Positions 1 through 9,473 of a stretch of 64,000 bases of DNA are shown here, in pieces; the stretch's first letter is position 1, and each line of letters begins with the position of its first letter. The stretch is taken from NCBI RefSeq assembly GCF_019733395.1, contig NZ_JAIHOO010000001.1, forward strand, positions 1,054,001 to 1,118,000, given 5' to 3'. The notes beneath the pieces were generated by a model that saw only the letters and a list, made by a program, of their open reading frames with translations, had not been told where the DNA came from and did not search any database. A program made the translations under genes and the position numbers. Origin of the DNA: Lysobacter sp. BMK333-48F3. Lineage in GTDB: Bacteria; Pseudomonadota; Gammaproteobacteria; Xanthomonadales; Xanthomonadaceae.

Positions 1-40
1 GATGCGATGCAGGATGGGTTTCATCTCGGGTGTCCGCTGA

Positions 41-115
41 CGGCGCTGGCCGCGACTCGCACGGCCAGCGCCGATTGTCGACAAGACGGCGGACCGCCGA
101 AGCCGGCGGCCCGCC
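41..115 (-). terminator. Two stable hairpins downstream of the PKD metallophosphoesterase gene
   Basis: Two inverted repeats follow the stop codon of the minus-strand gene that ends at 124. The nearer has arms 88-99 and 104-115 with a 4-nt loop and one G-T pair. The farther has perfect 12-bp arms (41-52 and 62-73) around a 9-nt loop. Neither has a clear T run, so intrinsic termination is an inference. They may instead protect the mRNA 3' end. Confidence 0.5.
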
Positions 116-123
116 GTGCGGGT

Positions 124-2928
124 TTACTGCACCGTGCCGTTGAGGTCGAACGGAAGTTCCTGGGCCACGTCGGGCGCCGACGAGGGCGTGCCGACGTCGA
201 TCACCGAACTCCAGCTGGACGTATCGACGTTGTACTGGCGCGCGTTGGCGCCGCTGCGGCCGCGCGCACCGACCACGGTCATCGGCGGCGCGAAGTGCGC
301 GCCGGCGCTGCTGTCGATACTGCCCCACACCAGCCAGTAGCTGCCGGCGGTGAAGAAGCCGGACCCCGCGCAGGCCGTAGGCATGCTCAGGCGATTGCGC
401 CAGACCTTGCGGGTGGTGACCGGGTCCACGCCCGGCGAGGGATACAGGCTGTTGCCGATGCGGTACAGCTTGGCCTCGGTCGAAGAGGCCAGCACGTTGC
501 CGCTGGTGCTGCCGCACAGCAAGGTGCTGCCCGAATCGCCCGGACGGCCGCGCCAGACCTGCAGCACGCCGGCGGTGAACGGTGAGGTCGAACCGGTGGA
601 GCCGGTCTTGTAGGCGTAGACATCGACCGATGACAGGGTCCAGCTCTGTCCGCTGGGCACGACGAAATCGTCGGCCAGGCGATAGGTCGCGCTGCTGACC
701 GCATAGCCGGTGTTGGTATTGCTCTCGGCGGTGTTGCCGTCGTTGTTCTGCACCTCGCTCCAGGTCGTGCCGGTCGGCGCGGCGGTGCCGTCCTTGGCGC
801 TGGCGCCGGTGCTCAGGCCGCCATTGCTCCACACCGTGCCGCCCGAGGGACCGGCCGAGTAGCTGCCGGTCAGGCCCAGGCCGGAGTAGGCGGCGTAGCC
901 CAGGATCATTACGTGGTAGGTCCCGGCCTGGACGTTGGCGATGCTGCAGGTTTCGTTGTTGCTGTCGCTCTCGGACTTGCAGTCGAACACCGAGGTCGTG
1001 GGCGCGGCACCGAAGCGCACGAACAGGTCCGCATCGCCGCTGCCGCCGGAGGTGACGAAGCGCAGATTGCTCGCCCCGGCCGGCACCTGCAGGGTCCAGA
1101 ACCGCTGGCTGTCCTTGGCCCCGGCGATACCGGTCACCGGCACGCCATTGCTCAAGGTATTGCCGCTGGGCGCGTCGGACACCGTCACCGCCTTGGTGAT
1201 CGAATGGCTGGCGCCGTCGTCGTCGGTCACCTTGAGGGTCACGTTGAACGTGCCCGCGGCCGCGTAGGTATGCGCGGGGCTGGTCGTGGTCGAGGTGACA
1301 CCGTCGCCGAAGTTCCATTCGCGCGCGACGATGCTGCCGTCGGAGTCGGTGGAGGCATCGGTGAAACTGGCGGTCAGGTTCGAGGTGGAGAAGGTGAACG
1401 CCGCGACCGGGTTGGCGTTGCCGGGTGCCGTCACGGTCACCGGCTTGCTCGCGGTGTGGGTGGCGCCGCCGTTGTCGGTGACGGTCAGCGACACCGTATA
1501 GGTGCCGGCCGTGGTGTAGGCGTGGCTGGGGTTGGTCGCGGCCGAGGTGCCGCCGTCGCCGAACGCCCAGGCGCGCGACACGATGCTGCCGTCGCTGTCG
1601 GTGGAACCGTCGCTGAAGTTTGCGGTGAGGCCGTTGGTCGAGGCGCTGAAGTTGGCCACCGGCGGCACATTTCCGCCCGAGGCCTTGTTGCAGGTGCCGG
1701 TGAAGTTGTCGGTCCAGGTCTTGCCGGCCACCGGGACGAAATCGCCGGTGTAGCCGCTGGCGGTCAGGGTCAGCTTGAGCACCCCGAAGGTGTGGTCCTG
1801 ACTCTTTTCCAGCAACGAATGGCTGCCGTCGAGACCGTAGAAGTCGCGACCGCCGGTGCCGACCAGGATCTGGCGCAGGCCGTCGGTCTTGGCGGTGCCG
1901 GCGCCGTCCATCTTGCCGTAGCGCTGGTAGTTGTGGTCGTGGCCGACCAGCACCAGGTCGGCCTTGGCCGCGTACAGCCGGTCGTAGATCGGCTTGACCG
2001 AGCTATAGCCGCTGTAGTTGCCGCGGCTGACCAGGGGATGATGGAAGTACGCCGCGGTGCAGGGTTTGGTGTTGGCGGCCAGGTCGTTGCTGAGCCAGGT
2101 CAGCTGGGTCGAAGAGATGCTGCCGCCGGACATGGTGTTGAGGGCGATGAAATGCCAGTCGCCGACGTCGTAGCTGTAGTAGCCCTGGCTGCGGTTGCCG
2201 GCGGGACCGGTCTGCTGTCCCGAACCGTTGTAGTAGTCGAAATAGCCGGAGGCGCCGCTGGTGTTGTAGTCGTGATTGCCGGGGGTTGGCCGGGTCAGCT
2301 CCTTGAAGCGGCCCCAGCGCGGACTGTAGAGGTTGTTGTACTCCGACAAGGTGCCGCTGCCATAGGCGTTGTCGCCGGCGGTGAACACCGAGGTCGGGTT
2401 GATCGCGACGATCAGGTCCGAGGTCTTGCCGCAATCGGCCGGCGAGCTGTCGCAGATGTCGCCGGCGCCGGCCACGGTGACCGTGGTCAGGTTCAGGTCC
2501 TGGGTGCCGGCGTCGTAACTCTCGACGGTGTAGCGGCTGTCGGGATCGCCGAAGTAAGGCTCGATGGTCACGCATTCGCCGCGCAAGGCGCGAGTATGGA
2601 AGGCGCGATCGTTCCAGTGCTCGCCCTGGAACACGTAGCGGTCGCCGCCGGAACTGGTGATGCGCAGCGAGTCGTAGCCCTGCAGCACCAGTTGCTTGAA
2701 GCCCAGGCGGATCCATTTCGCGCCGGCTTCGCAGATCCGGTTGCCCGGCGTCGCCAGTAAGGCAGATGGCGCGGCCTGCGGGCGCTTGCTGATCACGCCG
2801 TCCTCGCTGAGCTGGACGGTGCGTTGCGTCGCCGTGGCGCTCTGCAGGGCGACGATCGAACCTGCCAACAGCAACAGCGCGCCGAACGATCTGCGTCGGC
2901 GTATTCCGGGTAGAGCTGGGGTGGCCAT
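124..2928 (-). CDS. Secreted metallophosphoesterase with PKD repeats and a PPC domain
   Basis: A 934-residue exported protein. It opens with an arginine-rich signal sequence of about 33 residues. A calcineurin-like metallophosphoesterase domain lies at roughly 150-410, with the metal motifs [20 protein letters not shown] and VGHDHNYQ all visible. Two PKD domains follow (about 420-595; each has the FGDG core), then a bacterial pre-peptidase C-terminal (PPC) domain with a DADLFVRFG motif (about 600-700). The last 230 residues form a unit I do not recognise. The start at 2928 is preceded by an AGAGGA ribosome-binding site. The architecture is that of a purple-acid-phosphatase-like enzyme released or displayed outside the cell. 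PKD and PPC modules are usual in Lysobacter and Xanthomonas exoenzymes. The substrate (phosphomonoester, diester or nucleotide) cannot be told from sequence. No co-directional neighbour is close enough to form an operon. Confidence 0.9.
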   Translation of the reverse strand: MATPALPGIRRRRSFGALLLLAGSIVALQSATATQRTVQLSEDGVISKRPQAAPSALLATPGNRICEAGAKWIRLGFKQLVLQGYDSLRITSSGGDRYVFQGEHWNDRAFHTRALRGECVTIEPYFGDPDSRYTVESYDAGTQDLNLTTVTVAGAGDICDSSPADCGKTSDLIVAINPTSVFTAGDNAYGSGTLSEYNNLYSPRWGRFKELTRPTPGNHDYNTSGASGYFDYYNGSGQQTGPAGNRSQGYYSYDVGDWHFIALNTMSGGSISSTQLTWLSNDLAANTKPCTAAYFHHPLVSRGNYSGYSSVKPIYDRLYAAKADLVLVGHDHNYQRYGKMDGAGTAKTDGLRQILVGTGGRDFYGLDGSHSLLEKSQDHTFGVLKLTLTASGYTGDFVPVAGKTWTDNFTGTCNKASGGNVPPVANFSASTNGLTANFSDGSTDSDGSIVSRAWAFGDGGTSAATNPSHAYTTAGTYTVSLTVTDNGGATHTASKPVTVTAPGNANPVAAFTFSTSNLTASFTDASTDSDGSIVAREWNFGDGVTSTTTSPAHTYAAAGTFNVTLKVTDDDGASHSITKAVTVSDAPSGNTLSNGVPVTGIAGAKDSQRFWTLQVPAGASNLRFVTSGGSGDADLFVRFGAAPTTSVFDCKSESDSNNETCSIANVQAGTYHVMILGYAAYSGLGLTGSYSAGPSGGTVWSNGGLSTGASAKDGTAAPTGTTWSEVQNNDGNTAESNTNTGYAVSSATYRLADDFVVPSGQSWTLSSVDVYAYKTGSTGSTSPFTAGVLQVWRGRPGDSGSTLLCGSTSGNVLASSTEAKLYRIGNSLYPSPGVDPVTTRKVWRNRLSMPTACAGSGFFTAGSYWLVWGSIDSSAGAHFAPPMTVVGARGRSGANARQYNVDTSSWSSVIDVGTPSSAPDVAQELPFDLNGTVQ

Positions 2929-3620
2929 CAGAGTTTCCTCTTAGCTTCCGATTGGGGAAGGCCGCTGGCGCGCCGGCGGGCCGGCGCGCAGGGCATGCGC
3001 TCATCGCACAGGCGGACCTGCGCCGACGGGCCATGCCGCAACGGCCGGCGAATGGGGATGACGCCATCGCCGCGCACGGCCAAACCGGCCCTGCCCTGCA
3101 TCGAACGATGGGTAAGCCGAACGCCGCGATGGCCGCCGGCGACGCGCAAGGATGCGAACGTCAATGTGTTCGACATCGATGCCATCGACATCTGTTGTGA
3201 ATGAACGGCGAGGCGGCAACCGCGCGACGGGCATTGCGACCGTGATGTTGGAGCGCGCGTGCGAACTAGCCCGCGCGCCTGCGCTTGCTGGCATGACCTG
3301 GCCTCGCGTCTGGCGAACGAATCGCCCCCTGTAGAGACGCAGACGAAGCCGATCGCCGATACCTCAGCTGCGATCGCCCGTATTTTTCATGATCTTTGGT
3401 TATTTGACTCGGCCCACCATCGAGTGAAACAAACACTGGAAAACAAGGGATTTTTCGCGTTTTACCGGCACCCAGAAACGTGACCACCGCCATGAATCCA
3501 GCCTTGCGCGCGTGGCCGCTTCGCGTCCGCATCGCCATGCGATTTGTCGCCGCGACACGCCCGTTCCGGTCCGATTGCGCCTTCCATCCACGCCCACGCC
3601 TTGTCGCCAGGAGCCTCGCC
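2929..3620. other. Intergenic region between divergent phosphoesterase and FKBP genes
   Basis: About 690 bases without a convincing gene. The left part is GC-rich and must carry the phosphoesterase promoter. The patch at about 3375-3480 is clearly AT-richer than its surroundings and is the best candidate for the FKBP promoter region. Short open frames here have no recognisable protein features. Confidence 0.5.
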
Positions 3621-4346
3621 ATGAACCGCGCCGCCCACGCCCTAGCCCTGTGCCTGCTGGTCCTGCCGGCCGCCTGCGGTTCCGACACCCGGCCCGCGGC
3701 CAGCGCGGCCAAGGCCGCTACGCTGGCGCTGGACGGGCCGCGCGACAAAGTCAGCTACATGGTCGGCCTGGATCTGGCCAAGCGGATCGGGCCGATCGAG
3801 GACGAGGTCGACATCGACACCGTCGTCGCTGCGCTGCGCGCCGCTCACGCCGGCGCGCCGGCCCAGCTCGACGACAAGCAGATCGCCGCGATCCGCAGCG
3901 AGTTCGTCGCCCACCTGCAGGCCAAGCGCGACGCCGCGCAGAAGGCGTTGGCGCAGAAGAACCGCAGCGAAGGCGAACGCTATCTGGCCGACAACGCGCG
4001 CCGCGACGGCGTCGCCACCACCGCTTCCGGCCTGCAGTACCGCATCGAACGCGGCGGCCGCGGCACGGCGCCTTCGGCCGCCAGCACCGTACGGGTGAAC
4101 TACGTCGGCCGCCTGCTCGACGGCCGCGAATTCGAAAGCACCTACGCCACCGACCATCCGGCCGAGTTTCCGCTCAACCGGATCATGCCCGGCCTGCGCG
4201 AAGGCCTGATGCTGATGGCGCCGGGCGCGAAGAGCCGGCTGTGGATTCCGGCCGCGCTGGCCTACGGCGAGGCCGGCGTGCCCGGGCAGATCGAGCCCAA
4301 CGCGACCCTGGTATTCGACGTGGAACTGCTCGAGGTGGCGCGCTGA
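3621..4346 (+). CDS. FKBP-type peptidyl-prolyl isomerase lipoprotein
   Basis: A 241-residue protein with a lipobox (LPAAC) ending the signal peptide at about Cys21, so it is probably a membrane-anchored periplasmic isomerase. Residues 30-130 form the helical dimerisation region of Mip/FkpA-type proteins. The FKBP catalytic domain occupies about 135-241, with the typical VRVNYVGRLLDGREFEST start, the G-L-x-E-G-L segment and the FDVELLEV ending. It would catalyse cis-trans isomerisation of prolyl bonds and help outer-membrane or secreted proteins fold. I chose the start at 3621 because AGGAG lies 8 nt upstream and the signal peptide begins there; a longer frame upstream lacks these features. 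It converges with the phosphatase gene, with a 15-nt gap. Confidence 0.9.
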   Translation: MNRAAHALALCLLVLPAACGSDTRPAASAAKAATLALDGPRDKVSYMVGLDLAKRIGPIEDEVDIDTVVAALRAAHAGAPAQLDDKQIAAIRSEFVAHLQAKRDAAQKALAQKNRSEGERYLADNARRDGVATTASGLQYRIERGGRGTAPSAASTVRVNYVGRLLDGREFESTYATDHPAEFPLNRIMPGLREGLMLMAPGAKSRLWIPAALAYGEAGVPGQIEPNATLVFDVELLEVAR

Positions 4347-4361
4347 GCGCGCCCCGCGATC

Positions 4362-5510
4362 TCAGTCCGTTTCGGCGTCGCGCGCCATCGCCTGCAGGGG
4401 CAGGCGCTTGCCCTCGGGCGTGGCGCGCTGCATCCGGCCGCGCTCGATCAGCAGCAACTCGCCGTACTCGCCGTTCTTGATGCTGCTGTCGATGCCGATC
4501 ACCCGGCCATCCAGGTAGCTGCCGACCTGCTTGTGCGAGGTGTGGCCGACGACGATGCGGCGCACGCCGAGCCGGGCGAGCAGCGCCTCGACCTCGGCCT
4601 GGCCCAGCGCGGCGTCGTTGAAATAGCCGCGATACCAGATCGGGCTGGTCTTGCCGTTGTACAGCGGCGCCAACGCCGGATCCTGCTGCCAGACGGTCTT
4701 GGGCGTGCCCAGCGAGGCGCGGTAGCGCGCGTTGGCATCCGCGCGGCTCAGGCCCAGGTCGAGGTAGGCGGCGGAAATGCCGCCATGGACGAACAGCAGG
4801 TCGTCGATGCGCAGGATCGTCGGCCGGCTGCGCAGCCAGCGGCCGAGCACGGTGTCGGGCCCGTACAGCTCGGCATAGGGCGTGCCCAGCTCGGCGGCCG
4901 CATGCTGGTAGCGCTCGTTGACGTAGCGCAGGTCGTTGGCCAGCACCATCGCCTCGTGGTTGCCGATCAGCAGATGCACCGCGCCGCCGGCCGCGCGCGC
5001 CTGCTGTTCCAGCCCGTACAGCAGCCACAGCACCTGGTTGACCTGGGGACCGCGGTCGAACACGTCGCCGGCGATCACCAGATGGCCGCGGCCGTAGCTC
5101 CAGTCGAGCCGGCGGTCGACGATGCCGTTGCTCTGCAGCAGCTTGCGCAGCAGCTCGTACTGGCCGTGCACGTCGGACAGGGCGGCGATGCGCGCGACCC
5201 GGCCCGGCACCGTGTCCGGCGCGGGCTCGGCCGGCGCCCGCACGCTCACCGGCTTGGCGTAGCCGCATTGCGCCGGCACCGCCACCGGCCAGCCCGGCGC
5301 GGCGTAGCTACGTTCGACCGTGCGGCCGGCGCAGACCCAGCGCGCCTGGATCTCGCCCGGCGCGTAGCGCAGATAGGGTCCGTCGTCGAAGGATGCCGCC
5401 GCTGCCGCGGCGGCCGCGGCGGCGTCCGGTTCGGTTTGTGCGGCGGCCGCGAACGGCGCCGACAACCCCCAGGCCAACGCGGCGCGGAATAGGAAAGCAG
5501 GCAGTTTCAT
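4362..5510 (-). CDS. Shewanella-like PPP-family metallophosphatase
   Basis: A 382-residue protein, probably periplasmic (signal peptide in the first 24 residues, then an alanine run). All PPP/calcineurin metal motifs are present: DVHG (113-116), GDVFDRG (148-154), GNHE (183-186), a VHGG motif and a C-terminal VVGHT motif. Motif spacing fits the bacterial Shelph (Shewanella-like phosphatase) group. It should hydrolyse phosphoesters, possibly protein phosphoserine, phosphothreonine or phosphotyrosine. In-frame starts also exist at 5528 (ATG) and 5546 (TTG). I prefer 5510 because the signal peptide begins there, although none of the starts has a strong ribosome-binding site. It lies downstream of the STN-type TonB receptor in the same direction, separated by a perfect hairpin. 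It may be co-transcribed by read-through. Confidence 0.85.
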   Translation of the reverse strand: MKLPAFLFRAALAWGLSAPFAAAAQTEPDAAAAAAAAAASFDDGPYLRYAPGEIQARWVCAGRTVERSYAAPGWPVAVPAQCGYAKPVSVRAPAEPAPDTVPGRVARIAALSDVHGQYELLRKLLQSNGIVDRRLDWSYGRGHLVIAGDVFDRGPQVNQVLWLLYGLEQQARAAGGAVHLLIGNHEAMVLANDLRYVNERYQHAAAELGTPYAELYGPDTVLGRWLRSRPTILRIDDLLFVHGGISAAYLDLGLSRADANARYRASLGTPKTVWQQDPALAPLYNGKTSPIWYRGYFNDAALGQAEVEALLARLGVRRIVVGHTSHKQVGSYLDGRVIGIDSSIKNGEYGELLLIERGRMQRATPEGKRLPLQAMARDAETD

Positions 5511-5564
5511 CGTCGTCAGTATCGCCATTCGTCCGCGCAGGGCCAAGCCGACGGCCCGGAGAAA

Positions 5565-5587
5565 GCAGGGGCGCGATGCGCCCCTGC
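5565..5587 (-). terminator. Perfect 10-bp hairpin after the TonB-dependent receptor gene
   Basis: Arms 5565-5574 (GCAGGGGCGC) and 5578-5587 pair perfectly around a 3-nt loop, 7 nt after the receptor stop codon. No T run follows. It probably terminates or attenuates transcription between the receptor and the phosphatase gene. Confidence 0.55.
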
Positions 5588-5594
5588 GAACCGC

Positions 5595-8500
5595 TCAGCG
5601 GAAGCGGTACTCGTACTCGACCGCGACCTCGCGGCCGATCGGGTTGTACACGTCGTAGAAGTACGGGAAGCTGGTGTTGGTCTCGTCGTGCGGGTGGGTG
5701 TTGTCGAACAGGTTGTTGACGAACAGCTTCAAGGTCGCCTGTTCGGTGATGCGCTTGGCCAGGTTCGCGTTCCACAGGATGTGCACGCCGGTGCGGCCGA
5801 CGCCGCTGAACTTGGGCAGGCTGCCGTAGCGGGTCATGAACAGGCTCGACGACCAGTCGCCCGCGTGCCAGTTGGCGCCGGCGCGCAGCCGGCTGCGGAA
5901 GTCGAGATTGTCCGGGTCGTCGCGCCAATCGCTTTCGACCGGGTCGGTGGCGAACACCTGGCGCTCGGACTTGAGCGTGTGCGACCAGTTCAGGTCGAAG
6001 CGGAAGTCGCCGTAGCGCTCGGTCTTGAGCCGCCAGTTGACCCCGGCGTCGATGCCGGTGACGCGTCGGTAGGACTGGTTGAGCGGCGCCGACTTGACCT
6101 GGACTACGCGGTCGATCGGCTCGCTGCCTTCGGCGCGCCGGGTCACCAGGGCGGTGACGTTGCGGCAATAGCCCGAGTCCGGCGCGAACGCGAACGGCTG
6201 GCCGTTGAGCCGCTTGCCGGTGCGGCAGCCGGCCTCGCCTTCGAGGATGCTGGTCGGGCTGAGGCGCTCGATCGCGCCTTCCAGTTCGATGCTCCAGTAG
6301 TCGGCGGTCAGGGCCAGGCCGTCGGCGACGTCCCAGACCGCGCCGACGTTCCAGGACTTGCCGGTTTCCTCTTCCAGGTTCGGATCGCCCTCGCTGAGGC
6401 TGAAGACGTTGTAGCTGTAGCCCGAGCACCCCGGGTTGGCGCCCGCGGCGATGCAGCGCCAGGGATCGACCGCGGTGCCGAAACTGCCGCTGCCTTCGCT
6501 GAACACCCAATGCAGGTCCGGCGCCTTGAAGCTGGTGGCGTAGCTGCCGCGCACCAGCAGGCTGTCGAACGGACGCCATTCCAGGCCGGCGTTCCAGGTC
6601 TTGGCGTCGCCGACCGCGGTGATGTCGTCGTACTTGTCGAAGCGGCCGGCCAGGCTGGCCTTGAGCGTGCGGTGGAGCGGAATGCGCAGCTCCGCGCCGG
6701 CAGCGTAGCGGTCGCGTTCGCCGCCGCCGTTGGTGCCGGTCAGGTTGTACAGCTGGACCACGCCGGGCTGCACGCGCGGGTCGCTGGACAGGTCGTAGCC
6801 CTGCGAACTGGCTTCCAGCACCGCGGCCGCGCCGACCGGGCCGGCCGGCAGTTCGAACAGATCGCCGCTCAGCACGAAGCTGGCGGTGTTGACCCAGGAC
6901 TCGGCCTCGTACTTGGCCACGGTCGAGATCGAGGCGTATTCCTGCGGCGTCATCGGCCGGTACCAGCGATCCAGATTGAGCCGGTAGATCGGCACGCCGT
7001 TGGACCGGGTGCCGAGTTGCGGGCCGAAGAAATAGTCGTTGACCCGGTTGCCGACCATGCGCCGACGGGTGCGCTCGAACCAGTAGTCCGCGCGGCTGAA
7101 GGTGGCGTCCCAGTCCCAACGTTCGCCGAGCTTGCCGCGCAGGCCGACCGCGACGTCGAGCGAGCGCTCGCGGTAGTGCTGGTTCATCGGTTCCACCCCG
7201 CCCAGGTCGACCGGGGTCAACAGGCGGTTCGGCGCGATCACCGCATTGAATTGCGGATCGTAGAAGTCGCCGCGGCGGCCGACGCCGTCGGTATGCGGCC
7301 CGGTGACGCTCTCGAATCCGCCCAGCGATTCGACCCGCGAGCGCCAGGCCTGCACCGACGCCCAGCCCTGCAGACCGTCGCTGAAGTCCCAGGTGCCGAA
7401 CACGTAGCCGGCGAGCTCGTTCTTGCCCTTGCTCAAGTGCTGGTAGGTGGCGTCGCGCCAGGTGCCGCAGCCGTCGCCGAGGCTTTGCACGGCGTTGCCG
7501 CTGATGCGCTTGTAGGTATGGCGGAAGAACTCGCCGCCCCAGCGTTCGCAGGTGCCGGCCGGCGGCGCGATCAGCGGGCTGCTGCTACTGGTGCTGCCGC
7601 GGCGGATGCGCAGGCCGGCGTCGGGCTGCACGCCCAGGCGCGGATCGGGGCCGGGATGCGCGCGCAGGTCCCACTCGTCGCGCTGGAAGCCGTACAGCAG
7701 CTCCTGGTTGTAGTACTGGAACGCGTAGGTCAGGCCCCAGCGTTCGCCGGTCTTGCCGCCGGTCCATTGCAGGTCGATGCGATCGCGACCGCCCTGGGTG
7801 CTGGTGCCGGCGCGCAATTTGACTTCGTCGCCCTGGTAGCCGCGCTTGAGCACCACGTTGACCACGCCGGAGACCGCATCGGCGCCGTAGATCGCCGACG
7901 CGCCGCCGGCCAGGATCTCGATCCGGTCGACCGCACCGGAGGGGATGTTGCCGAAGTTCTGGAAGTTGCTGCGGCCCTCGTACGGGAAGGGATAGTCGGC
8001 GGCGCGGCGGCCGTCGATCAGCAGCAACGAGCGCCCCGGCCCCAGCCCGCGCAGGTTCAGCGGATGGGCGTTGGCCGAGAAACCGCCCGACAGCTCGGTC
8101 TCGACCTGGCCGTTGGCCATCACCAGCGTATCCAGGGCTTCGAACACGGTGGCGTGGCCTTCGCGTTCGAGCTGCTCGGCGCTGATCACCGTCACCGGCG
8201 AGGGGCCTTCGATTTCCGCGCGCTTGATGCGCGAGCCGGTGACCTGCACCGTTTCCAGTTCGGTCGGGTCGGGGTCGGCCCGCGTCTGCGGCTCGCGCGG
8301 CTGGGTCGGTTTGGCCGGCGCGGCCTTGGGCGCGGCGACGATCGCGATCACTCCGCTCGCGGTCACCCGGTACGACAGGCCGCTGCCGGCGAGCAGCCGC
8401 GCCACCGCTTCGCGCACGGTGTAGCGTCCCGACAGCGCCGGCGCGCTGCGCCCGCGCACCAGGTCCGGCGGGATCAGGATCTGCGCGTCCGCGGCCGCCG

Positions 8501-8750
8501 CGACTTGGTTGAGCGCCGCCGCCAGCGGCTGGCTCGGCAGGACGTACTGGTGCGCCGGATCGGCGGCGGGCTGCGCCGCCGCCGGCGCGAACGCGGCGGC
8601 GAGCGCCACGCCCAAGGCCAGGGCGAGCGCGCTCGCCAGCGGACGCCGGCCGGCGCGGGCCGGGGTTGCGATGTGCGAATCCCTGGGTTTGCTGTACTGC
8701 GCCTGCGTCCGACTGCCCTGCTCCGCCTGTTGCGGTGAAACGATCCCCAT
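5595..8750 (-). CDS. TonB-dependent receptor with N-terminal STN signalling domain
   Basis: A 1051-residue outer-membrane receptor. A signal peptide ends near residue 60. An STN (secretin/TonB short N-terminal) domain spans about 68-138, then a TonB box (ETVQVTG, about 166-172), the plug (about 180-310, with RGLGPGRSLLLIDGRR and the ILAGGASAIYGADAVSGVVN segment), and a 22-strand-type barrel ending in aromatic YEYRFR. The start at 8750 has GGGGAG 8 nt upstream. The STN domain means it can signal to a FecR-type anti-sigma protein, and such a pair (8922-10483) is divergently encoded next door. The plug style (VTGSRI, FNLRG-like) is that of the large Xanthomonadaceae receptor group that takes up varied substrates (carbohydrate, peptide, metal chelate). 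The ligand is unknown. Confidence 0.9.
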   Translation of the reverse strand: MGIVSPQQAEQGSRTQAQYSKPRDSHIATPARAGRRPLASALALALGVALAAAFAPAAAQPAADPAHQYVLPSQPLAAALNQVAAAADAQILIPPDLVRGRSAPALSGRYTVREAVARLLAGSGLSYRVTASGVIAIVAAPKAAPAKPTQPREPQTRADPDPTELETVQVTGSRIKRAEIEGPSPVTVISAEQLEREGHATVFEALDTLVMANGQVETELSGGFSANAHPLNLRGLGPGRSLLLIDGRRAADYPFPYEGRSNFQNFGNIPSGAVDRIEILAGGASAIYGADAVSGVVNVVLKRGYQGDEVKLRAGTSTQGGRDRIDLQWTGGKTGERWGLTYAFQYYNQELLYGFQRDEWDLRAHPGPDPRLGVQPDAGLRIRRGSTSSSSPLIAPPAGTCERWGGEFFRHTYKRISGNAVQSLGDGCGTWRDATYQHLSKGKNELAGYVFGTWDFSDGLQGWASVQAWRSRVESLGGFESVTGPHTDGVGRRGDFYDPQFNAVIAPNRLLTPVDLGGVEPMNQHYRERSLDVAVGLRGKLGERWDWDATFSRADYWFERTRRRMVGNRVNDYFFGPQLGTRSNGVPIYRLNLDRWYRPMTPQEYASISTVAKYEAESWVNTASFVLSGDLFELPAGPVGAAAVLEASSQGYDLSSDPRVQPGVVQLYNLTGTNGGGERDRYAAGAELRIPLHRTLKASLAGRFDKYDDITAVGDAKTWNAGLEWRPFDSLLVRGSYATSFKAPDLHWVFSEGSGSFGTAVDPWRCIAAGANPGCSGYSYNVFSLSEGDPNLEEETGKSWNVGAVWDVADGLALTADYWSIELEGAIERLSPTSILEGEAGCRTGKRLNGQPFAFAPDSGYCRNVTALVTRRAEGSEPIDRVVQVKSAPLNQSYRRVTGIDAGVNWRLKTERYGDFRFDLNWSHTLKSERQVFATDPVESDWRDDPDNLDFRSRLRAGANWHAGDWSSSLFMTRYGSLPKFSGVGRTGVHILWNANLAKRITEQATLKLFVNNLFDNTHPHDETNTSFPYFYDVYNPIGREVAVEYEYRFR

Positions 8751-8921
8751 TGCAACGCTCCCCGATGAGTGACGACGACGCCGCTCCCTGGCACTCGATC
8801 TCCTTCCCCAATCGATGCAGACGCAGCCCGGCGCGGATTCCTCACTCGCCTTTCGGCAGGGTTGCCGGCGGCCAGCCGGTGGCTTAGCGTAGCCCCCGCT
8901 TGTCCGGCCGCGGGAGGGGCG

Positions 8922-9473
8922 ATGAACAACAGCGAAGCCGGCGACGCGCCGGAAGCTGGCGCTGCGCCCGGCGCCGCCGACCTGCCCTTGCTGGCGGCGC
9001 GCTATCGGCCGGCGCTGGTGCGCTACTTTACCCGCCACCTGCCCAGCGCCGACGACGCCGAGGACCTGGCCCAGGAGGCGCTGGTCCGGCTGGTGCGGAT
9101 GCCGTCGCTGGATGGAGTGAGCAACGTCGAAGCGTTCCTGCTGCAGATCGCCTCGAACCTGCTGCGCGACCACTTCCGCCGCGACAAGAGCCACCAGGTG
9201 CAGCATCACGTCTCGATCGACGAGGTGGCGCGCGACTGGCCGAGTGAGGATCCGCACGGCGAGTGCGTCTACGAAGGCAACCGTCGCCTGCAGTCGTTCC
9301 TGGCCGCGTTGGACGAACTGCCGCCGCGTTGCCGCCAGGTATTCCTGCTGCAGCGTTACGAAGGCCTGACCTACAGCGCCATCGCCAAACGTTTGCAGAT
9401 CAGTGTCAGCGCAGTGGAGAAGAACATGATGCGCGCGTTGCTGCATTTCGACGCCCGTCTGGGAGAAGCGTGA
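8922..9473 (+). CDS. FecI-type ECF sigma factor
   Basis: A 183-residue sigma-70 family factor of the extracytoplasmic-function class. Region 2 is seen at about 25-90 (YFTRHLPSADDAEDLAQEAL, then the DNA-melting/-10 segment) and region 4 at about 125-180 (LPPRCRQVFLL, then the helix-turn-helix LTYSAIAKRLQISVSAVEKN). It should direct RNA polymerase to the neighbouring receptor promoter once released by the FecR partner. The start at 8922 is set by the GGGAGG ribosome-binding site just upstream. The 3' end overlaps the GTG start of fecR by 4 nt, so the two are translationally coupled. It is divergent from the receptor gene with a gap of 171 nt. Confidence 0.92.
   Translation: MNNSEAGDAPEAGAAPGAADLPLLAARYRPALVRYFTRHLPSADDAEDLAQEALVRLVRMPSLDGVSNVEAFLLQIASNLLRDHFRRDKSHQVQHHVSIDEVARDWPSEDPHGECVYEGNRRLQSFLAALDELPPRCRQVFLLQRYEGLTYSAIAKRLQISVSAVEKNMMRALLHFDARLGEA

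Noticed and set aside
913..2760. Long plus-strand frame opposite the PKD phosphoesterase
   Set aside because: Same GC-driven shadow effect; repetitive low-complexity product and no ribosome-binding site.
5688..8738. Very long open frame on the plus strand opposite the TonB receptor gene
   Set aside because: High GC makes the antisense frame of a long real gene open. The antisense product has a repetitive Gly/Ala/Arg/Val composition and no domain, while the minus strand has a full receptor.
8750..8921. A copy of the GGGGTTGGGT-N16-CGTCCT promoter before the first TonB receptor gene
   Set aside because: I looked on both strands and found no clear match, so this sigma factor probably uses a different site.
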